Below are positions 1 to 8,475 of a stretch of DNA of 12,873 bases, piece by piece (the first letter of the stretch is position 1; each line of letters opens with the position of its first letter). The position numbers and the translations under genes were made by a program. The notes under the pieces are model-generated. The model saw nothing but the letters and a program-made list of their open reading frames with translations, was not told the origin of the DNA and did not search any database. This DNA comes from Chlamydomonas sphaeroides (taxonomy: Eukaryota; Chlorophyta; Chlorophyceae; Chlamydomonadales; Chlamydomonadaceae): the NCBI GenBank assembly GCA_001662425.1, contig BDDC01000556.1, positions 41,947 to 54,819 of the forward strand. The letters run 5' to 3'.

Positions 1-3000
1 CCCCCCGCCCTGCCTCCTCGCGTAGGGTGCCGCCGATGTGGTGAGGCGCTCCAGCAGCGACACCGCCAGTCCGTGACGCGAGGCCACCGGCGAGTGCACG
101 ATGGGGCCCAGCTGCTGCGGGTCGCCTGGCAGAGGGGGACGGGAGGGGGAGGGGCGGAATGAGAGGCGCGGGACGGCACGAACACACAGGCAGGCAGACC
201 CCGCCGCTCCATTGGCCCCAAGCCGCCCCCGCCATCGCTCACCCGCCAGCACCACCCGGGTGTTCGGCCCCGCCAGCCCCGCCAGTGCCGCCAGCGCCAG
301 CGGCTCCTCCGCGTGGCCCGCCTCGTCGATGACGATGTGACTCAAGTGGCCGGGAGGCAGGCCCGCGTGGTACAGCTGCGGGCGAGGGCGGGCGGGGCAG
401 GGGGTGGGGCCCCAAGCGCAAGGCACGCGCCGCTGCCACGCCGTGACGTGCAAAGTCGGATATTGGACTCAACAGGTCTCGAAGCACATTTGTCATACTA
501 ACAGCCCCACCATGGCGGCCGTTGCAGCCGTGGCCACCACCGCCCGCAGCCCCCTGGCCGTCAGCCGCTCCTTGGCTGGCAGCTGGAAGGCGCCCACGCC
601 GTCGTCCCAGTTGAGCGCGGGAGTGCCGGCCAGCGCCGCCAGGTCGGGAGGCAGGTCGGCGAAGGGGCTGGGGGCAAAGGAGGGTCCAGGGACAACAGCA
701 CCAGGGTCTTGCAACCGACACAATAACATGAGGGCCTTGCCCAGGTTCCACACCCATCAGGTCGTCCCCTTCCCCAACCCCCGGCTCTCCTCCCTCCTGC
801 CCTCCCCACCGCGTATAGGCGCACACCCTCATCATCTCGCTCAGCGGCCGGCCTCCGCCCAGCAGGCGCTGGAAGAGCTGGTCGGCGGCCCAGTTGGAGG
901 GGGCCACCAGCAGCAGGCGGGAGGAGGGGTCGGTGCGCAGCAGCTGAGGAAGGGAAGGGGGCCAAGGGAGGTAGGGAAGTAGGAGAGAGCGCGCCCATGG
1001 CATGTCATGCACGAGGCCGCCTGTGCGCACCTAAATTGCGAACGTGCCTGCTGATGCTACCACCCAGACGAACGCCCACCTGTACGGCCGCCTCCACCAG
1101 CGTGGAGGTCTTGCCGGTGCCGGGCGGGCCGTAGATGATGTACGGCAGCGGGTGGTGCGCGCCGCGGAGCACCTGGGGCGCGGGGCATTGAATCAGCTTC
1201 GCCTCCTGTTGAGCGCACGCCCCCAAAGCCCCTTCTCACCTCGCGCACCGCCAGCCGCTGCTCCTCGTTTAGCTTGCCGTCGGCCCACGCGATGCGGGCG
1301 CCCGTCACCGGGTGCGAGCTGCTGGCGTCGCCACCCAGCGGCAGGCCGGGCGGCTCGCTTGGCAGCGGCGCTCCGGGCGAGCCGGGCAGCAGCAGCAGCG
1401 GGTTGAGGTCGCCCGCGGCGGTGCGGGCAAGCACGGCCTGCAGTAAGGGTTAGGCGTTGTCGGGCGCTGGGCGTTCGGCGTTCGGCGCGGCAACTTGCTG
1501 ACTGCGACCCAGAGCGCAACCCACACCGGATGCCTTCCCTGGCCCATCCCTTCCACGGCCCACCTGCAGCCGGTTGAACACGGAGCGGTTGACCGCGAAG
1601 CGCACGTCGAAGGGCCGGCCCGCGATCCACACGTCGTCGCGGAAGGACGCCGCGAAGCCCAGCAGCACCTGGCAGCAGCGCAGGGGGGAGGAATGGGTGT
1701 GCGGACTCTGGTGCCGCTCTGCTGCTACCAGTTCCCCATGACAAAGAAGTACGCACCGGTATGCTCGCAAGGCCGCGCCACAGGGACCCCACGCATCGTT
1801 CAAGATGGTCCTGGCCGATCCACCCCCCACCCCCGCCTCGCACCTCCTCCTGCCGTACTACATGCGCGATGCCCTGCCCTCGCACCTCTTATTGATCCTA
1901 TCAATACATCGACTATTCGTTTCATTAGGCTCCATCGACTCTTTCGACTAAGCTATACGAAGGCCCCCTCGCACCTCCTCCTGCCGCACGACGTGCACGA
2001 TGCCCTCCCACTCGCGCCCGGCCGCCGAGCCGTCCGAGGGCCGCACGTACAGCCGGTCGCCCTTGAGCACGCTGGGCCGGTTCTCCGCCAGCCCCGGCAC
2101 CTGCGCGCGAGGGACACGTGACAGATTGTGATTCTTTTCAGGGCGGGAGCAGACGACGCGAGCAACGAGGCCCATAGCAACACACCACGCCCGCGCCGCA
2201 GCAGGCCTCCTCCTCCGGGGCCGCCAAGGGCCCCACCTTGAGCTCCAGCAGTCGGCCGTTGCCCGCCCGGTCCAGCCGCGCCCCCCTGATGTCGTACATC
2301 CGTACGTCCACCTCCTGCTGCAGCTCCTCCAGCCACAGCAGCTGCTGCAGCTGCGCGGCGACAGGAAGTTGACGGAGGCGTGGCTTAGGACAGGGAGTTA
2401 CTTACGATGACAGGCGTCCTGTCTTGACAAGGGCACCAGCTAGTGTGCGCCGGCAGCGCCACCAGCACCGGCAGCTGTGCCGCAGCAGCCTCCCGTGCTC
2501 CGCGTACTTGCCAGCGGCGGCAGTGATTCACATCCCCTGAATGCCGCAGCAGGCGCCCAGGACCTCGCAGCGCTTGCTCGCTCACCCGCTCCGCGTACTC
2601 GCGCACGGAGCGCAGCCCGCCCAGGCCGCGCTGGCCGCCTCCGTCCTGCCCCTTGCCGCCCCCCAGGCGGCGCTCCAACTCGGCCCAGTTGCTGCTCTCC
2701 ACCAGCCGCCGCAGCTCGCGAGGCACCGGGTAGGAGCCGAGCGGCCGCTCCAGGCGCCGCTTGCCGCTGCCGCCGCCGGGCGCGTGGTCGTCGCCCTCGG
2801 GCGCCTCACCTGGCATGCGGCGCGAGGAAGCCCCCTCTGGTCAGGCAGCCCGAGCTACCTACCGAGACGGTTGAGAGGAACAGTCGCACGGCTTTGCCAG
2901 ATGAATGAATGTCCATGGACCCACCAGGCACAATGTCGTCGTTTTGGGGCTCCAGCCGCCGCCGCCGCCGCTGCCGCCCACCACCGCCAGCGGCGGCGGC

Positions 3001-4315
3001 GGCCGCCGCCTCGGCCTCCGTCTCGGGGCTTGCGCAGGCGGCCGTCAGCACCCGCACCGCCTGTCCGGGGAAGGGCGGGGGTTTTCGGGACTTCGGGCCG
3101 ACATTTCTACGTGGCACCCAAGCTCCCGCACATGTTCTAGCAGTGAGGTGCTGGGTCCTGTAGCTGCAGCTCGCACCACCGTCTCACACGCGCAATGGGG
3201 TTCCCTTGGTGCTTCGGGTCTAGTGGGCAAGGGAGGACCGCACCTGGAAGGCGCCACGATGCATTCCCCGCCGCACCTGAAAAGCCCCAAAGTCAAACAC
3301 CACCACGCCGCGCATCAGGCCCAGGAAGCGCGGCGCCAGGACCACGCTGACGGAGTGAGCGGCGCCGGGCTGCAGCCGCACCGCCGAGCCGGCATTGGCC
3401 AGCGAGACGCCGTCCACTGGCTGCAGCAGCGACACGCGGCGCAGCGCCTGGGCCTGACCACTGTCGGGCGGGAAAGGGCCGGTGCAAGGTAGGGGAGGAA
3501 GGTCAGCGGCCGGGCCCGGGATCTGGCCCTTGCTTGCTTGCTTCAGCCCGCACCTGAGGTTGGTGATCGTGAAGTCGTAGGAGGCGGCGGTGCCCGGCTC
3601 GATCGCCGGCAGCGGGTCGGGCAGCGAGGAGATGAGCACGCCGTGCGGGTTGGCGGTGTGCAGTCCGGCCTGGCGCGCGAGCAGCAGGTACTGCCGCACC
3701 GCGTGCTGCGCTCCCCGCAGGTGGCTGTCGAGGATCTGCTGGCTGGTGAACCACATACCGCACAGCTCGCAGGTGAGCAGGCGCTTGGGCGACTGGCCCA
3801 TGCACGCCGCGACGGCGCGCGTGAGGTCGGCGATGGACGCCGCCTGCAGCCGCTGCTGGTGGCGGGCGCCCGACAGGTGGTTGCGCATGTTGTCAACGGA
3901 CGTGGTCGAGATGCCACAGATGTGGCAGTGCAGCGAGGACTCGGCCTTGCGGGCCACGGCCGCGGGTGTGGCGCGAGGCGGCTCCTGGACGTTGCCACCC
4001 TGCGGCGGCCGATGGCATGCACCCCGGGCATCGGGCGGCAGCTACATCTTGGGCATTGGACCTCGTCAGTGCATCATTATACGTGGGTACGCAAATTACC
4101 TGTAGCGCGGCTAGCACGATGACGTTGGGGCCATACACGACGTAGTCATCCGGGCGGGCACGAAGCCACGCTTTCAACGCGCGGAATGTTTGCCCCTTGA
4201 GGGTCTTGCACTGCGTCGCAAAGACGCTGAGCGGCACGCCTTTGCGCAGCGCGTCGGGGTGCTTCGCGGCCTTGAGCGCGAACTCGCGTACACAGTCATC
4301 GTCGATGTGCGCCAT
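1..4315 (-). CDS. SDE3: SDE3/MOV10-like SF1 RNA helicase, copy A (3' end beyond window)
   Basis: An ATP-dependent RNA helicase of the Upf1-like SF1 group, the family of plant SDE3 and animal MOV10, which acts in RNA silencing. Exons read from the minus strand are 4315-4100, 3984-3554, 3460-3277, 3060-2925, 2809-2586, 2350-2237, 2100-1975, 1668-1564, 1437-1240, 1172-1080, 943-810, 667-511, 375-243 and 125-1. All junctions are GT-AG and keep one frame for 792 residues. Residues 1-72 form a small N-terminal domain. Two C-x2-C-x12-H-x5-H zinc fingers follow (C92, C95, H108, H114 and C144, C147, H160, H166). Then come the MOV10-type stretch VPGLAENRPSVLKGD, Walker A GPPGTGKT (593-600), motif Ia LLVAPSNWAAD, Walker B DEAGH (723-727) and motif III GDPQQLG. 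DEAGH and VPG.xENRPSVL.GD mark MOV10/SDE3 rather than UPF1. The start is the first in-frame ATG and lines up with copies B and C. Exon 2 could begin at 3999 instead. Motifs IV-VI lie off the window. Confidence 0.9.
272..1437 (-). repeat. Left arm of high-identity inverted repeat (helicase exons 9-13 with introns)
   Basis: This segment pairs with 11572-12873 in inverted orientation. Exons 9, 10, 11 and 13 encode almost identical protein: 3 differences in 66 residues, 1 in 31, none in 45, and none in the shared part of exon 13. The introns match as well; the 67-base intron 9 differs at about four positions. The arms differ in length mainly because intron 11 is 131 bases shorter here. Identity stops abruptly on the exon 8 side. 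The outer limit is set by the window end of the other arm. Confidence 0.85.
1836..1874 (-). repeat. Intronic duplicate of the exon 7 tail and its donor site
   Basis: In intron 7 of gene A, 39 bases repeat the last 30 or so coding bases of exon 7 plus its splice donor (2005-1967), with four mismatches and 131 bases apart. The copy still reads GIAHVVRQEEV and keeps the GAGGAG then GTGCGAGG donor context. A decayed version stands at the same place in gene B, near 11159-11190. It may be a decoy or alternative donor. Confidence 0.7.
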
Positions 4316-4684
4316 GCCGGCCGGGAAGCCGCAGTAAACGGGCAACCTCTGGCAGCCAAACCCCAGCTCGCGCGTGCGATGGACGCACGGCGCGCAGGGC
4401 TCGCACAGCACGTCTAGCTCTGGAAGATATTCTAGCTACGAGGCTAGGCGTCAGCACGTGCCTCCTAATGCCTGAAGCTGAAGTTAGCGTCTTGGCGAAG
4501 CGATTTATGAAATGTACATCGCGCTGCGCTGATCCTGGGTCCCATGCAAGACGTCACGGGTCCATGCATGCACCCGTGATTGTGCCGAACGGGCTCCCCG
4601 CCGCCTCGCACGGGTCACGCAAAGCCCACGTCCGCAAAGCCCATCTACCGCGCCTACCTCGCGCCTCCACCGCGCCCACCTCAC
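4316..4684 (-). other. Leader or intron region between copy C exon and copy A exon 1
   Basis: This 369-base stretch holds no independent gene that I can support. It is either the promoter and 5' leader of gene A, or an intron running from the copy C donor at 4684. Just upstream of gene A's ATG the frame stays open through a cysteine-containing stretch (LPVYCGFPAG). A potential acceptor, CCAG before AGG, with the exon beginning at 4348, would join copy C to gene A in phase 0. I see no TATA box. Confidence 0.4.
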
Positions 4685-4912
4685 CTGAGGCTGGGCGCCC
4701 AGCACCACCACGCTCTGCCCATACACAAGGTAGCTCTCCGGCCGCGCCCGCAGCCAGGCGCGGAGCTGGCCGTTGCTCTGACCCGCGAGCTGCGGGCAGC
4801 GCTTGAAGATGCCGAGCGGCACGCCGCGGTGCTGCGCGCCAGGGTGCTTCGCCGCCTCCAGCGCAAACGCCAACACCGCCGCATCCACGCCCCCGTCCTC
4901 GGGGCCGTCCAT
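4685..4912 (-). CDS. Third copy of the helicase first exon (orphan or alternative first exon, copy C)
   Basis: A 76-codon open segment starting with ATG at 4912 and ending in CAG followed by a strong donor GTGAGG. It matches the first exons of A and B: FALEAAKHPG, GVPLGIFKRC, LRAWLRARPESYLVYG and QSVVVLG align with A's FALKAAKHPD, GVPLSVFATQC, LKAWLRARPDDYVVYG and PNVIVLA. Like them it ends in phase 0. No zinc-finger or helicase exons follow before gene A's own first exon, about 370 bases downstream on the same strand. Three explanations are possible: a remnant of a third helicase gene, an alternative first exon of gene A spliced to exon 2, or an upstream coding exon giving a protein with two such domains in tandem. 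The sequence alone does not decide. The frame is intact and the substitutions look constrained, which argues against a long-dead fragment. Confidence 0.7.
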
Positions 4913-5294
4913 TGCAGCAAACAACCAAGCGGTGCTGAAGCGTTCAGTACAACACTATGCTGCCGTGCTGTGCTGCGGTGCGTGTGTTGGCACGATCGCT
5001 GTGCTCGTGGGGGTGCACAGCCCTGCATGTAGGGGCGGTGCAGCCCGCCCTCATCTTGCGGCGGACCCATCCCACGCCCGTGACACGGGCACGGCGACCC
5101 GTACCGTGCTGGGCCCCGACCCCACCCCAGCCGCGGGGCGTTACATGCGGCCACGGCAACCCAGCACAAGCGGCCGCCCACCGACCTGATGCGCACCCGG
5201 CCTGCTCACCGTAATGGCTTAGTTGGCGCAACCACCCCGCTATCACCCGCGGCACTCGGCGGTCCGGCCCCCGGCCCCACCCACTCGCCTCCGC
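4913..5294. other. Intergenic spacer: acetyltransferase 3' flank and copy C upstream region
   Basis: No coding sequence that I can support. On the minus strand this is the 3' flank of the acetyltransferase, which stops at 5295, and then the region upstream of the copy C exon. The only recognisable signal is a TGTAA on the minus strand (listed separately). The bases near 4925-5010 are somewhat less GC-rich than the genes. Confidence 0.5.
5141..5145 (-). terminator. Candidate poly(A) signal TGTAA
   Basis: The pentamer TGTAA is the typical polyadenylation signal of volvocine and related green algae. This one reads on the minus strand 149 bases beyond the acetyltransferase stop codon, a plausible 3' UTR length. 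A pentamer can occur by chance, so the call rests on position and strand. Confidence 0.4.
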
Positions 5295-7949
5295 TCACGC
5301 CTCCTCGTCGTACAACAGCACCCGGACACCGCCCCCGCCGGCAGCGGTCGCGCCAGCGCCGCTGCCCGTCTGCCCCCGGTCCCCGCGCCGCTCCTCCCCC
5401 GCCAGGTAGGCCGCAAGGAAGGCGGCACCACCCGCGCCGCCGTCCGGGTCGCCCGAGGCGGCGGCCAGGGCGGGCGCGCTGAAGGCCACCCGGCCGCGGG
5501 GGGCCAGGAAGCCGGGCACCATGCAGGACCTGCTGGGGGCGGGGCAGGAGGGGGCGGGCAGGGGGGATCAGCGAGTGAGGGGCAGCCGACGGAATGCGCC
5601 GGGCCGAGGGGAGCTGGTCACCTCGGCACCAGGAAGGTGGGTTGCGGTTGGCAGGTGAGCGGGCGGGGCGGGCAGACCCCACGCGCCCTCAGGCAGCAGC
5701 CCGCAGCCCTCGGCCGGCACCCAGCTCCTGCCGCTGCCCCCGCAGCCCCTGCTGCTGCGCCCAAACCTCGGACCCCGCCCACCTGGCTGCGTCCAGCAGG
5801 CGCCCCGCCACGCCCCGCCGCCTGCTGCCCGGCTCCACCCACAGCCCGCGCACGCCAAGCACCGCCGCCGCCGGCTCCTGCTGCTCCTCCGCCTCGCGGG
5901 CTCCGCCCTCCATGCCACAAGCAGCTCCGCGCACTCGCCCCTCGCCTTGGCGGGCTCGCGGCCCTGTGCCGGGTCCACAGCCGCCTGGCCCACGCACGCT
6001 GCTGGCCTCCTCCTCGCCTTCCCGTTCCGCCTCCTGCCCGCCGCGCTGCTCCTCGCCCCGCGGCCCCAGCTGCCCCTGGCTGCTGCCGCCCTCGCCGCCA
6101 GTGGCGCTGTCGGGCTCGCACCAGGGCGGCGAGCCAGGCCCACACTGCGGCCCCCGCGGCGCCGCGGCATCGGCGGACAGCTCCTCGGACCCCGGGGGCT
6201 GACTAGCGCACGACGGCCCCGCTGGCGCCGAGGCAACCGCCGCCGCCGCATCCAGCAGCTTGGCCCGCTTGCTGGCGGGGGCCCCGCCGCTGCCTCCGTC
6301 GCGCGTGAGGGGTGCGGAGTGGGAGGGGCCTGCCACGTCACGCGCAGCGCCGTCGCCCGCACTGGCGGCGGCGGAGGCCGTCCGCAGCCGCGCCAGCCGC
6401 GCCTCGTCCGCCTGCCGCTGGCACGGCTGCGCCGTCGCGTCCGCCCGCTGCGCCGCCGCTGCCCGGCCGCCCCCCGCCTCCGGCCCTGGCGCCGCCTGCA
6501 GAAGCCCCACCCGCGCCCGGCTCTGCAGCTGCGCCACCAGCACGCCCGCGATGCGGCCGCCGCGAGCCCCGCTGCTGCCGCCGCCACCAGCCCCCGCCGT
6601 TGCGGCCCCGCCGGCGCCTCCAGCCGCCGCGCCGGCGGGCCGCCGGCCTGCGCCCCCTGCGGACGCCGCCGCCGGGGCGGGCTCGCTGGTGATCCACAGG
6701 AACGCCTGGCTCAGGGGGGAGACGTGGCGCAACGCGCGGCGCGGTGGGGTGGGAAAGAGCTTCAGCGAAACCGAGCCATGATCCCCGCAGGCCATCGCCA
6801 GGGCACCAAGGCGCCGGCCCGGAGCCACCGCCACCCCCGAGCCCCTGTCGCCTCCGCCCGGTGCCATCGGGCCCCTGCGCGGCCCTGAGCCCCTGCGGCG
6901 CCCCGCCTCTCGGGGCGGCCCCGGCGCCAGCAACTGTCGAGCGGCACAGCAAGCGGCTGGCCGTCACCGGCGCTGCGCTGGTGCCCGTGTCGCCCGCACC
7001 TTGAAGGGCGGCCCCGAGGGAGCCAGCAGGTGGCCGTGGGGCAGGCCCAGGGCGCGCTCCAGCTGGCCGCACACGTCACGCAGCTGCACACGCAGTCGGG
7101 GGGAGGGTTGGGGCCGGCGCAGGGCAGGGTCGAGGAGGGGAGGATGGGGAGGGGAGGGGGGCAGCAGGGCCGGGAGCGTGCTTGGCGGGAAGTGCGTTGC
7201 AGCGCAGCGGCTGACGCTGCGCTTCCCTATGTTTATGCCACTGGCAGCAGCGGCAGTGGGCGGTGCAGTGCCGTACGGCGCGCTACACATTGCCGTACAC
7301 ATTGCCGTACACATTGCCGTACAGCGCCCTGCCTTTCGCAGCTGCTGCGGGGGGTCCTCCGGGAGCACTGCCAGCAGCCTGCTGCGGGGGCCGTCGCGGG
7401 ACACGACCCGCTCGGAGGACCAGCCCTGCGAGCATGGGGCACAAGGGACGCCGGCGGCAGGGGCAGCCCAGCTGTAGCGGAGCTGGTGCTGCGGGAGCAG
7501 AGGGGCCCGGGCATGTGTCCTAGCAGCCCAAGCCCTGCCTGGAAGCGGAAGGCGGCTGCGTGGGTGTTGTGGAATGCGGCGTGCAGGCGCTCCTCCTCAG
7601 CCAGGCCCTTGCCGTACATCATGCCGCAGCCGGAGCAAGTGGCCACCGCGAAGTCGCGCTGAGCAGGGGCAGGGGCAACGGGCGGGCGTCGCGGGGTTGA
7701 CGGTTGTCAGAGTCAGCGTGAAACAGACGAAGACAAGAACCTGGTGGCGCGTGACGCCAGAACCTGAGCGTGGGTGCTCGTGGGGTGTGGGCCCCTCGCC
7801 AAGACTCTTCTCACCTGGCCCAGGTCCAGGTGCATCTGCGTGCCGCCTCCAGCGGGGCGTTGTGAGGTCGCAGACGGCGCCTTCGCGGTCGCAGGTCTGT
7901 GCGTGCAACGGCTAGGGTTCATGAGTCGGCATGGTGAGGAACCCAGCAT
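5295..7949 (-). CDS. CTF7: Eco1/CTF7/ESCO-type cohesin acetyltransferase
   Basis: The family acetylates the cohesin subunit SMC3 on chromatin during S phase, locking sister-chromatid cohesion. Proposed exons on the minus strand are 7949-7815, 7658-7539, 7425-7333, 7083-7000, 6705-5783 and 5529-5295, giving 529 residues. Diagnostic parts come in the family order: HLDLGQ then RDFAVATCSGCGMMYGKG with the finger C53, C56, H71, H75; GWSSERVV; AFLWI and RIAGVLVAQL; the acetyl-CoA-binding stretch GVRGLWVEPGSRRRGVA followed by RLLDAAR; the VAFSAP strand; and an end at VRVLLYDEEA. The domain is interrupted by an alanine/glycine-rich insertion (about residues 205-425), which may hide an unrecognised intron. 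Introns 2 and 3 use GC donors. The start is uncertain: ATG at 7949 and ATG at 7922 are both in frame, and no PIP box is visible. It is transcribed divergently from copy B across a spacer of about 530 bases. Confidence 0.85.
7084..7332 (-). other. Probable GC-AG intron 3 of the acetyltransferase, open in frame
   Basis: The exon ends GCGAAAG and the intron begins GCAGGG; it ends GTGTGCAG before CTGCGTGAC. Removing it joins QQLRK to LRDVCGQLERALG, as expected from the family. Its 249 bases are a multiple of three and contain no in-frame stop, so retention would simply add 83 residues. Confidence 0.6.
7284..7321. repeat. 12-bp tandem repeat, three perfect copies
   Basis: ACACATTGCCGT occurs three times head to tail. 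On the minus strand it lies just inside proposed intron 3 of the acetyltransferase. The unit length is a multiple of three and contains no stop in the gene's frame, so, if retained, it would read as a four-residue repeat (Met-Cys-Thr-Ala). Confidence 0.9.
7426..7538 (-). other. GC-AG intron 2 of the acetyltransferase
   Basis: The exon ends TTCCAG and the intron begins GCAGGG; it ends CTCGCAG before GGCTGGTCC. Joining here gives FRFQ-GWSSERVV, matching the family's conserved FxGWxxERVV. No GT donor nearby gives this join. Confidence 0.75.
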
Positions 7950-8475
7950 GCGGAAGTGGCCCACAGGCTCGGCCTAGCTCGTTTGGGGCTGCTGCTATAG
8001 CAGCAGCGTGATATCTCGCGCACCTCGCCGAGCTGCCAGCGCACGTCGATTTGTCGCGTCCGCGGCTGCCCGCTAAGAGCACCGCAAACGCGTCGCGGCC
8101 TTTCATGGACGCTCGCGATCTTATAGTTGAGCTCTGTCGTCCTGCTACTTGCAGCTGTTATAAGCATGGAGGGGCACGTCGCATCGTGCCCTACTTCCCG
8201 CGCTTTTGCTCAGGGGTTAGGGCAGCGGCAGGGCAGGAGGGTTTGTGCCATGACCGGTGATGAGCTGCAGCCAGAATTATGTTGCAGTCATCACTGCTAT
8301 GATAACAGTTGCTAGGCAAAGGGCCACAGCGTTTGACAGAGTTGCACGCATAGCGCGCTACCACTTTGCACTTTCGTGTTTTCTGGTTCTCACAGCTGAA
8401 TAGATGGCATGAGACTTCTCCTTGTGTGATCACAAGTGTTTGCGAGCGCTGCGCGCTGCGTGAGCGCTGCGTGCT
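7950..8475. promoter_or_regulatory. Divergent intergenic region between the acetyltransferase and helicase B
   Basis: About 526 bases separate the two divergent starts, so both 5' leaders and promoters should lie here. The stretch is visibly richer in A and T than the flanking genes. It contains a perfect 20-bp palindrome (7988-8007), TTATAA at 8158-8163 (about 310 bases before the helicase B ATG, perhaps too far for a short leader), a hairpin-capable CTTGTG-TGAT-CACAAG at 8421-8436, and a repeated GAGCGCTGCG at 8444-8453 and 8462-8471 just upstream of the ATG. No conserved gene is apparent. Confidence 0.5.
7988..8007. promoter_or_regulatory. Perfect 20-bp palindrome in the divergent promoter
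   Basis: GCTGCTGCTATAGCAGCAGC is its own reverse complement over all 20 bases and lies about 40 bases upstream of the acetyltransferase ATG on that gene's side. It could be the site of a dimeric regulator, or a hairpin in the leader RNA. It is built on GCT/AGC triplets, which are common in this GC-rich genome, so chance is a real alternative. Confidence 0.4.

Noticed and set aside
1080..1172. A Helitron or other mobile-element helicase
   Set aside because: The motifs (DEAGH, GDPQQLGP, VPG.xENRPSVL.GD) are those of MOV10/SDE3, and I see no Rep, transposase or terminal repeat sequences.
1438..1470. Telomere-like CTAACCCTTA near the end of intron 8 of gene A
   Set aside because: There is only one degenerate unit and no array.
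4100..4411. An upstream start for gene A at about 4411
   Set aside because: The codon there is GTG, and the extension does not match copies B or C; the ATG at 4315 aligns with the other first exons.
5223..6587. Long open frames on both strands across the acetyltransferase (e.g. 5223-6206 plus, 6587-5568 minus)
   Set aside because: They are proline- or arginine-rich, low-complexity shadows of the GC-rich coding exon; only one minus-strand frame carries acetyltransferase motifs.
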